A DNA stretch of 64,000 nucleotides from Micromonospora_J zhanjiangensis. Its GTDB lineage: Bacteria > Actinomycetota > Actinomycetes > Mycobacteriales > Micromonosporaceae. Position 1 is the stretch's first letter. The number at the start of each line of letters is the position of its first letter. The translations under genes were made by a program, and so were the position numbers. The notes under the pieces were generated by a model, which saw nothing but the letters and a program-made list of their open reading frames with translations, was not told the origin of the DNA and made no database searches. Positions 1-8,955 of this stretch are shown piece by piece. Location: the NCBI RefSeq assembly GCF_042650605.1, contig NZ_JBHSBN010000011.1, positions 124,001 through 188,000 on the forward strand, written 5' to 3'.

Positions 1-701
1 ATCACCGGCACGCCGGACGGCATCTCGTCCGACGCGACCAGGGCGACCCGCTCCGGACCGGAGCCGTAGTCCCGGGACAGCCAGATCGTCTTGTCGTTGG
101 GCAGCTTCAGCATCAGCATGTTGTCGTCCTTCCTGGTTGGTTTCGCCGCCGGGGTCGGGGCGGGCTTGGGCGGGTTCAGGGCCGCGTTGACCGCCTGAAA
201 CAGCCGGTCCCACGGGAAGTTCGGCCCGGGGTCGTCGTGGGTGGTGCCGCCCCACGCCCGCCGCATGTCGTCGTGGCTGTAGAACGCGCGCACGGTCGGG
301 TTGCGGACCATCTCGGCCACGGTCGCCCGCCGCACCGCGATCCCGTACGCCCGGCACACCTGGGCCATGACCCGGCCGAGTTGCGTCCACGCGACGTTGT
401 CCAGCCACCACTGGCGGCTCTTGCCGTTCGTGCCGGTGATCTCGACCGCGACGGCGTGGTTGTTGCCATAGGTCGACCCGGCGTGCCCGGCCCGCACCGA
501 CGTGTCCAGCGACTGGATCACCTCGCGGCCATCGACGTAGAAGTGGCTGCTGGTGCCGTCGGTGCGGCGGGTCGCGTACGACGCCTCATCGCGCGCGCTC
601 GCGTCGTTGCTGGTGTTGTGGATCGCGATGCCGTACTTCCGGCCGTCCGGATCCGAGTAGCCGTTGCGGCCCTGCACGAAGCTGATGCCCGAGACCTTCA
701 C
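1..701 (-). CDS. N-acetylmuramoyl-L-alanine amidase endolysin (C-terminus cut by window edge)
   Basis: Peptidoglycan amidase of the Amidase_2/PGRP fold, which would cleave the MurNAc-L-Ala bond to lyse the host. The 233 visible residues start at a GTG that overlaps the stop of the upstream gene by 4 bases (GTGA). Family landmarks are visible: the zinc histidine in GIAIHNTSND near residue 28, the GHAGSTYGNNH segment near 72-82, and the distal SHDDM...THDDPGPNF block that normally supplies the other zinc ligands. A Pro/Lys/Ala linker (PPKPAPTPAAKPTRK) then leads to a second domain (LKLPNDKTIWLSRDYG), presumably wall-binding, which runs off the window. Its place after the tail-tip genes is standard for a siphovirus lysis module. 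No holin is visible; it may lie further left. Confidence 0.88.
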   Translation of the reverse strand, partial: MKVSGISFVQGRNGYSDPDGRKYGIAIHNTSNDASARDEASYATRRTDGTSSHFYVDGREVIQSLDTSVRAGHAGSTYGNNHAVAVEITGTNGKSRQWWLDNVAWTQLGRVMAQVCRAYGIAVRRATVAEMVRNPTVRAFYSHDDMRRAWGGTTHDDPGPNFPWDRLFQAVNAALNPPKPAPTPAAKPTRKDDNMLMLKLPNDKTIWLSRDYGSGPERVALVASDEMPSGVPV

Positions 702-997
702 GCGGCGCCGCCGTTGGTGGCGAGCACGTGGTAGGCGTCGAGGGTGTCGACGGCCAGCCACGGAATGCGCTGCCCGGGCGGGTATCCGTCCGGGCACTCG
801 TAGATCACGTACTGGCCGGTCTGGACGGTCACGCTGCCGAACGGGATCGGCCCCGGGGCGAGCGTCAGAACCCCGTCCTCCTCGGACACGATCGCCGGCC
901 CGGCCTCGGGCGTGATCGGCACCAACATCTCGGCCGAGTTGGTGCCGTCGTACTGTCGGGCGTAGATGATCGGCGTCACGGTGAGCAGGTCAGGCAT
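698..997 (-). CDS. Small phage protein between tail tip and endolysin
   Basis: 99-residue protein of unknown function. It is acidic to neutral, with no signal peptide, membrane segment or cysteine cluster beyond one Cys. The pattern (VTPIIYARQYDG, then PITPEAGPAIVSEEDG, then VQTGQYVIYECPDGYPPG) suggests a compact beta-rich fold. It begins 4 bases after the tail-tip gene stop and shares GTGA with the endolysin start, so it is translated with the late operon. Position suggests a minor tail or lysis-accessory role, but nothing in the sequence proves it. Confidence 0.7.
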   Translation of the reverse strand: MPDLLTVTPIIYARQYDGTNSAEMLVPITPEAGPAIVSEEDGVLTLAPGPIPFGSVTVQTGQYVIYECPDGYPPGQRIPWLAVDTLDAYHVLATNGGAA

Positions 998-1001
998 GTC
1001 G

Positions 1002-2651
1002 TTACCTCCGTGGGTTGCTGACGGCGCGGGCCAGGTCCGCGAGGGCCTGCGGCACCGACGGGGCGGGCGAATCCAGGTCGAGCGTGGCGGCGGCGTCGGA
1101 CGCCCGGTATTCGGCGGCGACGATGCGGAACACCGTCACGCCGTCCCTGCTGGTGGCGTTGAGGGCGTCGGGGCGAGGCAGGATGCCGCGGACCCGGATC
1201 AGGCCGGGCCGGATCTCCCACGGCATGACGTACCGGTGCGTCGTCAAATCCAGCACGGGCCCCGAGATACGCAGCCGGCCGGCGTTGGGCGGGTACTGGC
1301 GGGCGGCCAGCCAGGCGTCACCGACCCGCTGCGCCGCCGCCGTGGACCACACCTCGTCCCCCAGGTCAACCTGCCCCTGCCGCACCAGGCCTGCGGCGTC
1401 GAGCGCCGGCACGGTGGCGGTCCGGGTGAGGGTGAGGACCCGGCCACTCAGGTCCCGGCCCCTGACGGTCACCTGGTTGTAGAGGCCGTCAGCGCTGCCC
1501 TGCGAGTCGTAGCCGTCGACCACGTCAGCCTCGTACCGCACCGTGTTCGGCACCGGCGTCCACTCGAAGCGGAATTTCCCGGACGCGGTGCGCTCCCAGG
1601 CCCGCCAGGTGTAGCCGGCCTCCAGGGCCAGCAGGTCCTGGAGCACCTTCTCCGGCGTCACCCCGTCCGGGTAGGCCAGCTGGTCGATGCCGTAGCTGGT
1701 CGTGGCGATGATGGCGGTCGACCCGTCGAACCCGGTCAGCACCCGGCCGAGCAGGTCCGCCACCACCTCCGACGCGAGGACGGTGGGCGCCGCGTACCCG
1801 GTCGTGATCTCCGTGCCGGTGGCGGTGAGCAGCATCGTGCGCAGCGACACGTTGTAGAGCGACGCCCACCAGGTGTCCGCGGTCACCGTCCCGGCGCCGC
1901 CCGCGTACTGGATCCAGAACTCGGCCGTGTTCCGCCAGGTCGGGGACGGGTTGTTCGGGAAGTTCGTCACGACGGTCGGGCTGGCCGAACCGCCGGCCGT
2001 GGTCCACGTCTGCGTCGAGGCGACCTCACCCGTGCCGACGTTGCCGTCCGTGCGGGTCACCAGCTGCACCGTCAGGTTCGGCGAGGTGATCCCAGCGTCC
2101 CAGGTGTACGACACCCTGGCGATCTTCTGGCCGGCCGCCTGGGCGCCGCTGTGCCGCACCACCACCCGCGACCCCGACGACACCGCCAGGGCCTGCGGGA
2201 AGCGCAGCACCAGCGCCTGCCGCAGGCCCGCCGCGTCGCCCGGGTCCACGCTGGTACCGTCCTGACCGCCTGGGGTGGCGTTGTCCACCCGCTGCCACGG
2301 CGAGTAGCCGCCGTCCACGTAGAGCAGCGGCAGCGTCCGGTCTTGGGTGTGCGCCTTCCCGCCCAGCGCGGCGAGGTCCCACACCTGCCCGTCACGGCCC
2401 GCACTGCGGCCGGGATCCTCCAGACGCCCCTCCCACACCGTGGTCCCGTTGCGGGCGTCATGCACGGTCAACGTGCCGTAGTAGGCGATCTCGGCCGGCT
2501 GCAGGGACAACGGCCGGTCGAGGCTCACTCGGCAGGACGCGTACCCGCCCGGGTCGGTCCAGCCGAACGTCAAGTCGCGCACCTGGGCGCCGATGTGCAT
2601 GTCCGTCGACGTGGTGGACAGCCGCACCGTCAGCGGGATCGGCAGGCTCAT
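1002..2651 (-). CDS. Minor tail protein, tail-tip/baseplate-hub type
   Basis: 549-residue structural protein, second gene after the tape measure. The N-terminus (HIGAQVRDLTFGWTDPGG, then SLDRPLSLQPAEI) resembles hub proteins that join the distal tail ring to the tip. The middle is rich in Thr, Ser and Gly beta strands (SYTWDAGITSPNLTV, TWWASLYNVSLRT). The last third has a conserved-looking segment around ARQYPPNAGRLRISGP. It overlaps the upstream tail gene by 4 bases. Assignment rests on gene order (tape measure, Dit-like, hub-like, lysin) and size rather than on a diagnostic motif. Host-range or carbohydrate binding is possible. Confidence 0.72.
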   Translation of the reverse strand: MSLPIPLTVRLSTTSTDMHIGAQVRDLTFGWTDPGGYASCRVSLDRPLSLQPAEIAYYGTLTVHDARNGTTVWEGRLEDPGRSAGRDGQVWDLAALGGKAHTQDRTLPLLYVDGGYSPWQRVDNATPGGQDGTSVDPGDAAGLRQALVLRFPQALAVSSGSRVVVRHSGAQAAGQKIARVSYTWDAGITSPNLTVQLVTRTDGNVGTGEVASTQTWTTAGGSASPTVVTNFPNNPSPTWRNTAEFWIQYAGGAGTVTADTWWASLYNVSLRTMLLTATGTEITTGYAAPTVLASEVVADLLGRVLTGFDGSTAIIATTSYGIDQLAYPDGVTPEKVLQDLLALEAGYTWRAWERTASGKFRFEWTPVPNTVRYEADVVDGYDSQGSADGLYNQVTVRGRDLSGRVLTLTRTATVPALDAAGLVRQGQVDLGDEVWSTAAAQRVGDAWLAARQYPPNAGRLRISGPVLDLTTHRYVMPWEIRPGLIRVRGILPRPDALNATSRDGVTVFRIVAAEYRASDAAATLDLDSPAPSVPQALADLARAVSNPRR

Positions 2652-4504
2652 GTCGTCGCCGGCCGCACGTACAGGTAACGCGGGTGGTAGCTGGCGGTGA
2701 TCACGGTGCTGTTGCCGAGCGTCGGCGTCGCGCCGCTGGCCCGCGTACCCGCGTCCTGCAACCAGACGATGCGGTTGGTGACGCCGGGGCTGACCATCGG
2801 CAGGCCACCCATGATCGGCACCTTGCCGGTGGTACGCACCTCACCGGCCGCGCCGACGCCGTAGGCCATGACGCGCGCCGAGTCGAGCACGATGCTGGTC
2901 AGCGCGGTGTCGACCGGCCAGTCCACCACCGCCAGCCGGTCATCGGCCGGCACGAACAGCACCACGTCCCAGTCGAGAGTGCCGGACCCGGACGACCGAG
3001 ACGCCAACAGCAGCAGCGTCTGCGGCGCCACCGCGAGTTCCACACCGGTCGAGTCGGTGACCGGGTCCGCGCCGGCCGGCACCGGCAGCAGCCCCAGATC
3101 CGCCCAGACCGGCACGTTCGCAAACCCCTGCGGCAGGGTGACGGTGTCGGTGGTCGCCGGCGTCGTCGGCGTCGACACGAGCGCCTGCACGTTGATCACG
3201 TCGCTGCCATTGGACTTGCGGACCCGGGCGAACACCCGGTAGGTGCCCCTGGTGTCGGGCGTCGTGCCGGATGGCCAGGCGGCCAGCCGGGCCCGGTTGA
3301 CCAAGTTCGCGTTCGTGGCGAACGTCGTCCTCAAGAAATTCTGGCCGCCGCCGGACATGTTGGGGTCGCCCGCCGCCGCGGCGATGGCCGTGTCGGTCAG
3401 GCCCGTCATCGTCTCCGCCTGCAACACCAGCGGCATCTGCGCCGGCGTGCCGCGGCGCCGGACCGCGATCACCGACCGGCGCGGATCCGACCCGCCCGTC
3501 AGGGAGCCCTGCGCGATCGCCAGGTTCAGGGGCGTCTCGACGTCGCCTTTCACGCCGGCGACGTCCCAGCAGCAGCCGGTGCCGGCGCCGTCCGCCCACG
3601 TCATGATGCTGTCGACGTACCAGGGGTTCCCGGCGCCCGGGGTGCCCGGGTCGGTCGTCGTGATCCGCCGGAATGCAGCACCGGCCGGTGCGGTGAACTT
3701 CGTGGGCCCGTACCCGACCCAGGTGTCCGTCGGCGCCGCCAGGCTGATCGCCGACGTGCTGATCAGCGAGTGGCTGGAGTTGTACCAGGCCAGGTTGATC
3801 GTACGGGTCGCCGCCGACCACGACCGCAGCCGACCGGACAGCCAGTACGAGTTGCCGGCCGTGGCGGGCAACTCCTCCGACTGGGCGCCCGGGCCCGCGC
3901 TGGCGGCCGGGGTTATCGTCAGCGCGCCCAGGCCCTCCCACGACAGGATCGTGGTCCGGGCCACCGACGCACCGTTCACGCCGGACCAGTTGCTGGCGTC
4001 CGTCTCGAAGTACGGGTTGGCGTTGTCCACCTGGTTCGCGAGGGCCGGGTCGTTGGCGACCCGCACCGCCGGCAACGTCTCCAGCACTCCGAGCGCGAAC
4101 GGCTCGGCGGGGATCTGCGCCACCAGCTCCTTCTGCACGGGATCCCAGATCATCGAGGACGGCGCGGTGCGGAACGTCCGGAAGAACACCGGCGCGCTGG
4201 TCCCGGGCCGGTACCGCATGATGTTGCTCTGCCGGTCCAGCTCCCGCATCAGCGTCTGCAACGCCGCAGCCGTGGCGTCGTCCGACGCCGCGCGGATCTG
4301 CACCACCAGGGTGATGACCCGGTTGGCGTAGGCGGCCGCCGGGTAGCGGTCGCCGTCGGCCAGCAGCGTCGACACCGCCGACCGGCGTAGGTCCGGCAGG
4401 TCGAACACCGTGTTGTCGCGGACGTTCCACGGCGACAGGCCGAGGTCGAGCCGGACGGTAGCCGTGGCGGAGATGCTGTCGACGAACTGCACGTCGTAAC
4501 CCAC
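2648..4504 (-). CDS. Distal-tail-like minor tail protein with carbohydrate-binding-like insert
   Basis: 618-residue protein directly after the tape measure, the usual slot for the distal tail (Dit) protein. The N-terminal 140 residues (SATATVRLDLGLSPWNVRD to AEPFALGV) have the Dit/Siphovirus tail pattern. A middle insert, about residues 165-310, begins NPYFETDASNWSGVNG and continues through AWYNSSHSLISTSA and WYVDSIMTW. Phrases of this kind (FETD..NW, then WYVD at the end) are typical of beta-sandwich CBM4/9-like modules, so surface-glycan binding is plausible. The C-terminal half resembles another jelly-roll region. The 4-base overlap with the next gene supports co-translation. Confidence 0.75.
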   Translation of the reverse strand: MGYDVQFVDSISATATVRLDLGLSPWNVRDNTVFDLPDLRRSAVSTLLADGDRYPAAAYANRVITLVVQIRAASDDATAAALQTLMRELDRQSNIMRYRPGTSAPVFFRTFRTAPSSMIWDPVQKELVAQIPAEPFALGVLETLPAVRVANDPALANQVDNANPYFETDASNWSGVNGASVARTTILSWEGLGALTITPAASAGPGAQSEELPATAGNSYWLSGRLRSWSAATRTINLAWYNSSHSLISTSAISLAAPTDTWVGYGPTKFTAPAGAAFRRITTTDPGTPGAGNPWYVDSIMTWADGAGTGCCWDVAGVKGDVETPLNLAIAQGSLTGGSDPRRSVIAVRRRGTPAQMPLVLQAETMTGLTDTAIAAAAGDPNMSGGGQNFLRTTFATNANLVNRARLAAWPSGTTPDTRGTYRVFARVRKSNGSDVINVQALVSTPTTPATTDTVTLPQGFANVPVWADLGLLPVPAGADPVTDSTGVELAVAPQTLLLLASRSSGSGTLDWDVVLFVPADDRLAVVDWPVDTALTSIVLDSARVMAYGVGAAGEVRTTGKVPIMGGLPMVSPGVTNRIVWLQDAGTRASGATPTLGNSTVITASYHPRYLYVRPATT

Positions 4505-4516
4505 CGGCAGGTCTCC

Positions 4517-7309
4517 TCACCTGGCGAGAAGGTTGGCCTCGCGGCCCTGGATGTATCCGACGGTCCGGCCGTCCATCTGCACGGACACCCCGGCCAGCGC
4601 GGCCCGGATCGCCTGCGCCAACGCCATCGGACTCGGCCCGGCGGACGCCGGTGCGGCCTGCGGGGCGGAGGGGGCGAACTGCTGCCAGCCACCCCACCAG
4701 TGCTCGATGGCGTACCCGACCAACGCCCTGGTCCGGTCCATGTCCCCGTACCGTGGTGCGAACAGCTCGCCGCCGGTGGCTGGTTCGGCCCAGGCGTAGC
4801 GGGCCGGTCCGGACGGAGCAGCGATTTGCGCCTGCCGCAGTAGTCCGGCCTCGGCGTGCTGGACGACGCCGCCCCACCGCATCCCGGTCGAGTAGCCCAG
4901 TCCGGTTCCCTTGGCGCCGCCGAACCCGCCGGACGGTTCGGCCTCGACCCGGATCCGGGCCTTCATACCGTTGATCCGCGCGATCAGGCTGTTCACGGCC
5001 CCGACCGCCGGGCCGGTGTCGGCCGTAACCTTCGTGTTCTTCGCGGCCGGCAGCTTGCCGTAGGTGGCGATCAGGGTGTCGATCTGCGCGTCCGTCAACC
5101 CGGCCTGGTGCAAGGTTTTGCGAAGCTGGCCGATGTACTGGTTGTAGACGCCGTTGGCCAACTCGATCGACCCGGTCTCTTCCAGCTTGCGCTGGGCGGC
5201 GTCGGCGGCGGCCTGCGCGGCCTGCCCGACCGCGACCCGGTTCTCCAGCGCCTTGCGGCTGTTCCCCTCGATCTCGCGGCCATTGTCGGCGAAGCTCTGC
5301 TTCACCTTGTCGATCGCATCCCGAACCCGCAGCTGGCTCTCGTCGAACGACAACGCGGCACCGTTGAGCTGCTTCCACACGTCCAGCAGCGTCTGACCCT
5401 TCTCGATGGCCTGCTGCAGGCTGCCGACCATCGTTTGGGCGTTCGCGCCGACCGACCCGAACCCCTGGGCCAGCCCCGAATTGGCCGCCGCAGCGGCCTG
5501 CGCGGCCTGGTTGTACTGCGGCAACATCCCCGTGAGCTGGGCGAACTGCTCATCCGTCAGGGCGCCCGACGATCGCAGCTCATCGAGGGCGATCCGGGCC
5601 TGACTGGCGCCGCCGGCGGCGACCATCTGCGCCAACGCCGTATCCAGATCTTTGACCCGCTGCACGGCCTGCGGGTCGACCGGATCCCATCCCTCGGCGG
5701 CCTCGGCGGCGGTCAGGCCGGCGGCGACGTCGGCTTGCGTCCGGGCCAAGTCGGCCATGCCCTTGGTGATGCTGGTGACGTCCTGGCCGATCTTCTGCAG
5801 GTGGTCGCCGTACCGGCTGGCCAACTCGCCAGCGACCTTGCCCGAGTCAGCAAACTCCTTCAGCGAAGTGGTCAGCTTGTCGATGTCGGCCTTGACCGGG
5901 GCATGGCGTCTCTCGACCCAGTCGCCGAACGCCTGGAAGCCGGCGAAAGCCAAGCCCACGCCGGCGCCGATCAGACCGATCCGGCCCACCACCGACCCGA
6001 TCCGGCCGAGCCCGGCCGCGGCCCTCTCACCGGTCGGGCCCATGTCCCGCAGCGACTGCAACGCGTCACCCGCGGTCGCCTTGAGCTTCAGCAGACCGGC
6101 CACGGCGAGCAGCCCGGCGCCGCCGAACCCGGACAGCACCGTCAGGCTGGTCTGCAGCGGGCCGGGCAGCGACGAGAAGGCGTCGACCAGGCCGTCGACG
6201 GCCTGCACCAGGATCCTGAGCCCCGAGTTGGCGCCGGACCCGGCCTCGATGGCGAGGGTTTCCAGCGATCCCTTCAGCCGCTCGATGTCGCCAGCCAAGT
6301 TGTCCGTTTTTTTCCGGGCCGTCTCGGCGGCGGCGCCCTGGTCGTCGACGGCGTCCCGGTACTCGCGCACCCCGGACGCGCCGATTTCGTACAGCACGCT
6401 GGCGCCCCGGACCGCGTCGGCGCCGAAGATGGTGGCCAGGGCGGACTGGCGCTGCTGCTGGGTGAGCCCGCCGAGCGCCGTCTGCAGCTGCCCGGCCATC
6501 TTCTCGACGCCGACGAAGTTGCCCTGGGCGTCGTACAGGTTGATGCCCAGTTCCTTCATCAGCCCGGCCGCTTTGTTGGTCGGGTTGGCGACCATCTGCA
6601 GCATCGTCTTGAGGCTGGTGCCGGCGTCGGAGCCGACCAGCGCGCGGTCCGCGAACGCACTGAGGACGCCGACGGTGTCTTCGAGGCTGAGTCCGGCTTG
6701 CTTGGCGACCAGGCCGCCCATCCGCAGCGCCTCACCCATCTCGTGCACGTCCGTGGCGCTCTTGTTGGCGCTGGCCGACAGCACGTCCGCGATGTGCCCC
6801 ACGGACTGGCCGCTGAGCCCGAAGACGTTCATCGCCTTGGCGGAAATGTCGGCGGCCTCGGCGAGGTCGAGCGACCCGGCCGCCGCCAGCGCGAGCGAGC
6901 CGTTGAGGGCGCCGCCGAGGATGTCCGCCGTGGAGATGCCGGCCTTGGCCAGTTCCTCCTCTGCCTGCGCCGCCTGGGACGCGGAGAACGAGGTGGCCTT
7001 GCCTGCTTCCAGGGCGGCGGCCCGCAGCTGGTCGAGTTCCTGCGCCGAGCCATTCGTGACGGCGTTGACCGCGCTCATCTGCTTGTCGAAATCGGCCGCC
7101 GCCTTGGCCGCGTACGCGAACGCCCCGGCCAGCACCAGCCCGGCGCCGCCGGCGGCCTGGGACAGGTCGTTGAACCGGGCCCGGTTCTTCTCGTGCAGCC
7201 CGTCCAGCTCGCCCCGGAAGTCCTTGACCGACTTCGCCGCGGTGCTGATCCCGGCCTGGAACCCCGCCACGCGGGCGACCAGGGACACAGTGATGCTGCG
7301 GTCAGCCAC
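4517..7309 (-). CDS. Tail tape measure protein
   Basis: 930 residues, the longest gene of the prophage, lying after the tail chaperone pair. It measures tail length during assembly and is ejected with the DNA. Residues 1-120 are helical and Ala/Lys-rich. The TP901-type core follows (FDKQMSAVNAVTNGSAQELD, then ATSFSASQAAQAEEELAKAG). A long Ala/Gly helical body holds several hydrophobic stretches (LSGFGGAGLLAVAGLL, GLIGAGVGLAFAGF) that would be the membrane-penetrating part. The C-terminus is Gly- and Trp-rich (GMRWGGVVQHAEAG). At about 0.15 nm per residue the tail would be roughly 140 nm, an inference from the family rule. Confidence 0.93.
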   Translation of the reverse strand: MADRSITVSLVARVAGFQAGISTAAKSVKDFRGELDGLHEKNRARFNDLSQAAGGAGLVLAGAFAYAAKAAADFDKQMSAVNAVTNGSAQELDQLRAAALEAGKATSFSASQAAQAEEELAKAGISTADILGGALNGSLALAAAGSLDLAEAADISAKAMNVFGLSGQSVGHIADVLSASANKSATDVHEMGEALRMGGLVAKQAGLSLEDTVGVLSAFADRALVGSDAGTSLKTMLQMVANPTNKAAGLMKELGINLYDAQGNFVGVEKMAGQLQTALGGLTQQQRQSALATIFGADAVRGASVLYEIGASGVREYRDAVDDQGAAAETARKKTDNLAGDIERLKGSLETLAIEAGSGANSGLRILVQAVDGLVDAFSSLPGPLQTSLTVLSGFGGAGLLAVAGLLKLKATAGDALQSLRDMGPTGERAAAGLGRIGSVVGRIGLIGAGVGLAFAGFQAFGDWVERRHAPVKADIDKLTTSLKEFADSGKVAGELASRYGDHLQKIGQDVTSITKGMADLARTQADVAAGLTAAEAAEGWDPVDPQAVQRVKDLDTALAQMVAAGGASQARIALDELRSSGALTDEQFAQLTGMLPQYNQAAQAAAAANSGLAQGFGSVGANAQTMVGSLQQAIEKGQTLLDVWKQLNGAALSFDESQLRVRDAIDKVKQSFADNGREIEGNSRKALENRVAVGQAAQAAADAAQRKLEETGSIELANGVYNQYIGQLRKTLHQAGLTDAQIDTLIATYGKLPAAKNTKVTADTGPAVGAVNSLIARINGMKARIRVEAEPSGGFGGAKGTGLGYSTGMRWGGVVQHAEAGLLRQAQIAAPSGPARYAWAEPATGGELFAPRYGDMDRTRALVGYAIEHWWGGWQQFAPSAPQAAPASAGPSPMALAQAIRAALAGVSVQMDGRTVGYIQGREANLLAR

Positions 7310-7324
7310 CCTGCCCCCTCACGG

Positions 7325-7723
7325 TCAGGTACGCCGTACGCCGACGTACAGGCCACGCCTACGCGGCCCCTCGTTCTGGTTGTCCATCTCGGCCTGCGCC
7401 ACCAGACACGCCTGGCAGATGTCCACCACCGGCGTCCACGACCCGGCTGTCTTCGGGTCCCGGCAGTCGACCAGCGGCAGCCCGCACCCGGGGCACACCT
7501 CCCGCTGCTCGGCCAGCCACGCCATCAGCCAGCCGCGGTCCTCGTCCGTCCACGGCGACGGCCGGGTGACCACCGACCGGCCGGTCAGCGTGCCGTCCGG
7601 CCCGTAGTGCTCGACCACCTCCCGGGTCGGCTCACCGAGCCACACGGACAGCGGTACGCCGACGTGGACAGCCGCCTCTACTTCGCGTCGTCGCTCGACA
7701 GAATCGCGGAGGCGGCCACGGAG
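7325..7723 (-). CDS. Tail assembly chaperone, frameshift-encoded C-terminal extension
   Basis: This reading frame has no convincing start of its own and is joined in the -1 frame to the preceding chaperone gene at a CCCTTTC slippery site. After the slip it reads LRGRLRDSVERRREVEAAV and continues for 132 residues to a stop 15 bases before the tape measure start. It carries a four-cysteine zinc-like pattern (CPGCGLPLVDC, then DICQAC). The long product would be about 292 residues (160 shared plus 132). This gpG/gpGT-type arrangement is widespread in tailed phages: both forms bind the tape measure and recruit tail tube subunits. A separate internal start cannot be excluded. Confidence 0.8.
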   Translation of the reverse strand, partial: LRGRLRDSVERRREVEAAVHVGVPLSVWLGEPTREVVEHYGPDGTLTGRSVVTRPSPWTDEDRGWLMAWLAEQREVCPGCGLPLVDCRDPKTAGSWTPVVDICQACLVAQAEMDNQNEGPRRRGLYVGVRRT

Positions 7724-8202
7724 AAAGGGATGGCCTGGCCGCTGGCGTTGATGTCCCACGCCGCGTTCGACAGCTTCAGCCACTGCGACTCGGCGAGCCG
7801 CTCCGACAGCGCGTCGACCTGCTCGGCCGTCGCCTTCGGCTCGACCAGCATTTTCGACACCAGGTCACACACGGCGGCGTGCCAGATGTCGGCGAACTCG
7901 TCATCCGCCTGCCCGTCGGCCGGCTTCGGCATCCCGTCCCGCAGCTTCGCGAACTTCCGCGCCGGCCAGGCGCGTAGCCGGAACTCGACCTGGCAGGCGA
8001 GCATCTCCTGCCGCAGTTCCTCCATCCGCCGGGCGATGACCGTCGCCGGAGCCGGCTCGCCGAGGCTCGGCGCCGTCCGGGACGCCGACCGCAGCTCGGC
8101 GTCGAGCCGCTCGTACTCGGCGACCAGGTCCTCACGCAGGCACAACGGAACGGTGCGTTCCGGCAACTTCGCCTGCGTGAGGATCGCGTCGAAGTCGGTC
8201 AT
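7678..8202 (-). CDS. Tail assembly chaperone, short form
   Basis: 174-residue protein placed between the tail tube gene and the tape measure. Charged helical sequence (ARRMEELRQEMLACQVEFRLRAW cannot be shown whole; key part ARKFAKLRDGMPKP) is followed by a C-terminus LKLSNAAWDINASGQAIPF. The ATG shares ATGA with the tail tube stop. The gene ends normally at TAG after SSDDAK. Sixteen codons earlier a C CCT TTC heptamer lies in the zero frame, so a fraction of ribosomes should enter the -1 frame and make the long form. Confidence 0.85.
   Translation of the reverse strand: MTDFDAILTQAKLPERTVPLCLREDLVAEYERLDAELRSASRTAPSLGEPAPATVIARRMEELRQEMLACQVEFRLRAWPARKFAKLRDGMPKPADGQADDEFADIWHAAVCDLVSKMLVEPKATAEQVDALSERLAESQWLKLSNAAWDINASGQAIPFSVAASAILSSDDAK
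7723..7729 (-). promoter_or_regulatory. Programmed -1 ribosomal frameshift site (CCCTTTC)
   Basis: On the coding strand the codons ATC CCT TTC contain the heptamer C CCT TTC, an exact X XXY YYZ slippery sequence (X=C, Y=T, Z=C). Slipping back one base re-pairs both tRNAs on CCC and TTT and opens the frame that runs to the tape measure gene. The two frames overlap for 46 bases before the zero-frame stop. Frame arithmetic fits exactly. Confidence 0.85.
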
Positions 8203-8672
8203 GCGACGGTGGCCCGGGGCTCCGGGTCGAGGTAGACGAAGAACGGCACCATGAAGTCCCACGTCGAGTCCGGCGCCGGCTTGACCTCGTCCGATGCGCC
8301 CGCCTCCAGCGGGTACACGGCGACCGGCTGCCCGGATGCGAACGCGGTCGCCTTGTCGATGCCGCGTCTCACGATCAGCACGCCCGTGGTCCGGTACTGG
8401 AAGAGTGTCCAGGCCGTGTCCACGGGGCTGTCGTGGTGGAACGTGATGCTGACCTCGGGGGTGATCCGACCGGCCCGGTTCGTGGTGAACTTCGACCCCA
8501 GGTTGGAGCTGTTCACGTTCCCGGTGCCCATCTTGATGTCGAGCCCGTCCGGGGTGATCAACCCCTCCAGCCGAGTCCCGCCGTTGACCTCCGCCACGGT
8601 CGGGGCGGCCAGGTTGGCGACGGCGTTGCACCAGGCCACCGCCACCCGGCCGTCCATGATGATGACCGACAT
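8199..8672 (-). CDS. Major tail (tube) protein
   Basis: 157 residues, beta-rich, one gene before the tail chaperones. The start reads MSVIIMDGRVAVAWCNAVANL; the middle has VNGGTRLEGLITPDGLDIKM and RTTGVLIVRRGIDKATA. Length and pattern match the short tube subunits of actinophage siphoviruses that polymerise around the tape measure. Start and stop are fixed by overlaps with both neighbours (TGATG and ATGA). High expression would be expected, but no separate promoter is seen. Confidence 0.82.
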   Translation of the reverse strand: MSVIIMDGRVAVAWCNAVANLAAPTVAEVNGGTRLEGLITPDGLDIKMGTGNVNSSNLGSKFTTNRAGRITPEVSITFHHDSPVDTAWTLFQYRTTGVLIVRRGIDKATAFASGQPVAVYPLEAGASDEVKPAPDSTWDFMVPFFVYLDPEPRATVA

Positions 8673-8941
8673 CAGTTCTCTCGCTTCCTGGCCGTGGCCT
8701 TCGGTTCGGGCGCCGGCGTGGGCCGCTCGGCGTCGGGGTTGGTGTCGGCCGGCTGCTGGTCGGCCTGGTCCGGGTCGGCGTCGAGGTCGACCAGGCCCGG
8801 GTGGTCAGCCGGGCGCAGCGCGTCCCGGTCGGTCGACCACGGGGACACCCGCACCCAGCCGCGCGGCCGGTGCACGGTCAGGGACGGCTCGGCGACGACA
8901 GCCTCACCGAGGTCGGGGTGGCGGATCACGCACCAGCGCAT
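8672..8941 (-). CDS. Small head-tail region protein
   Basis: 89 residues. The first 40 (MRWCVIRHPDLGEAVVAEP, then HRPRGWVRVSPW) match a short module often found just before tail tube genes in actinophages. The second half is disordered, acidic then basic (DADPDQADQQPADTNPDAE...KATARKREN). Function is not known; by position it is a connector or tail-completion accessory. The start ATG lies 14 bases after the neighbouring stop and the stop shares one base with the tail tube start. Confidence 0.7.
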   Translation of the reverse strand: MRWCVIRHPDLGEAVVAEPSLTVHRPRGWVRVSPWSTDRDALRPADHPGLVDLDADPDQADQQPADTNPDAERPTPAPEPKATARKREN

Positions 8942-8955
8942 GGACGGGTCCCTTC

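Noticed and set aside
1..700. Search for the left attachment site of the prophage
   Set aside because: The window begins inside the endolysin gene, so the left end is outside and no direct repeat of the tRNA-Thr 3' end can be expected here.
4856..8254. A 1,132-codon open frame on the plus strand opposite the tape measure gene
   Set aside because: It is antisense to clearly real tail genes. In very GC-rich DNA the complementary frame stays open by chance. Its Arg/Gly/His-rich product has no family pattern.
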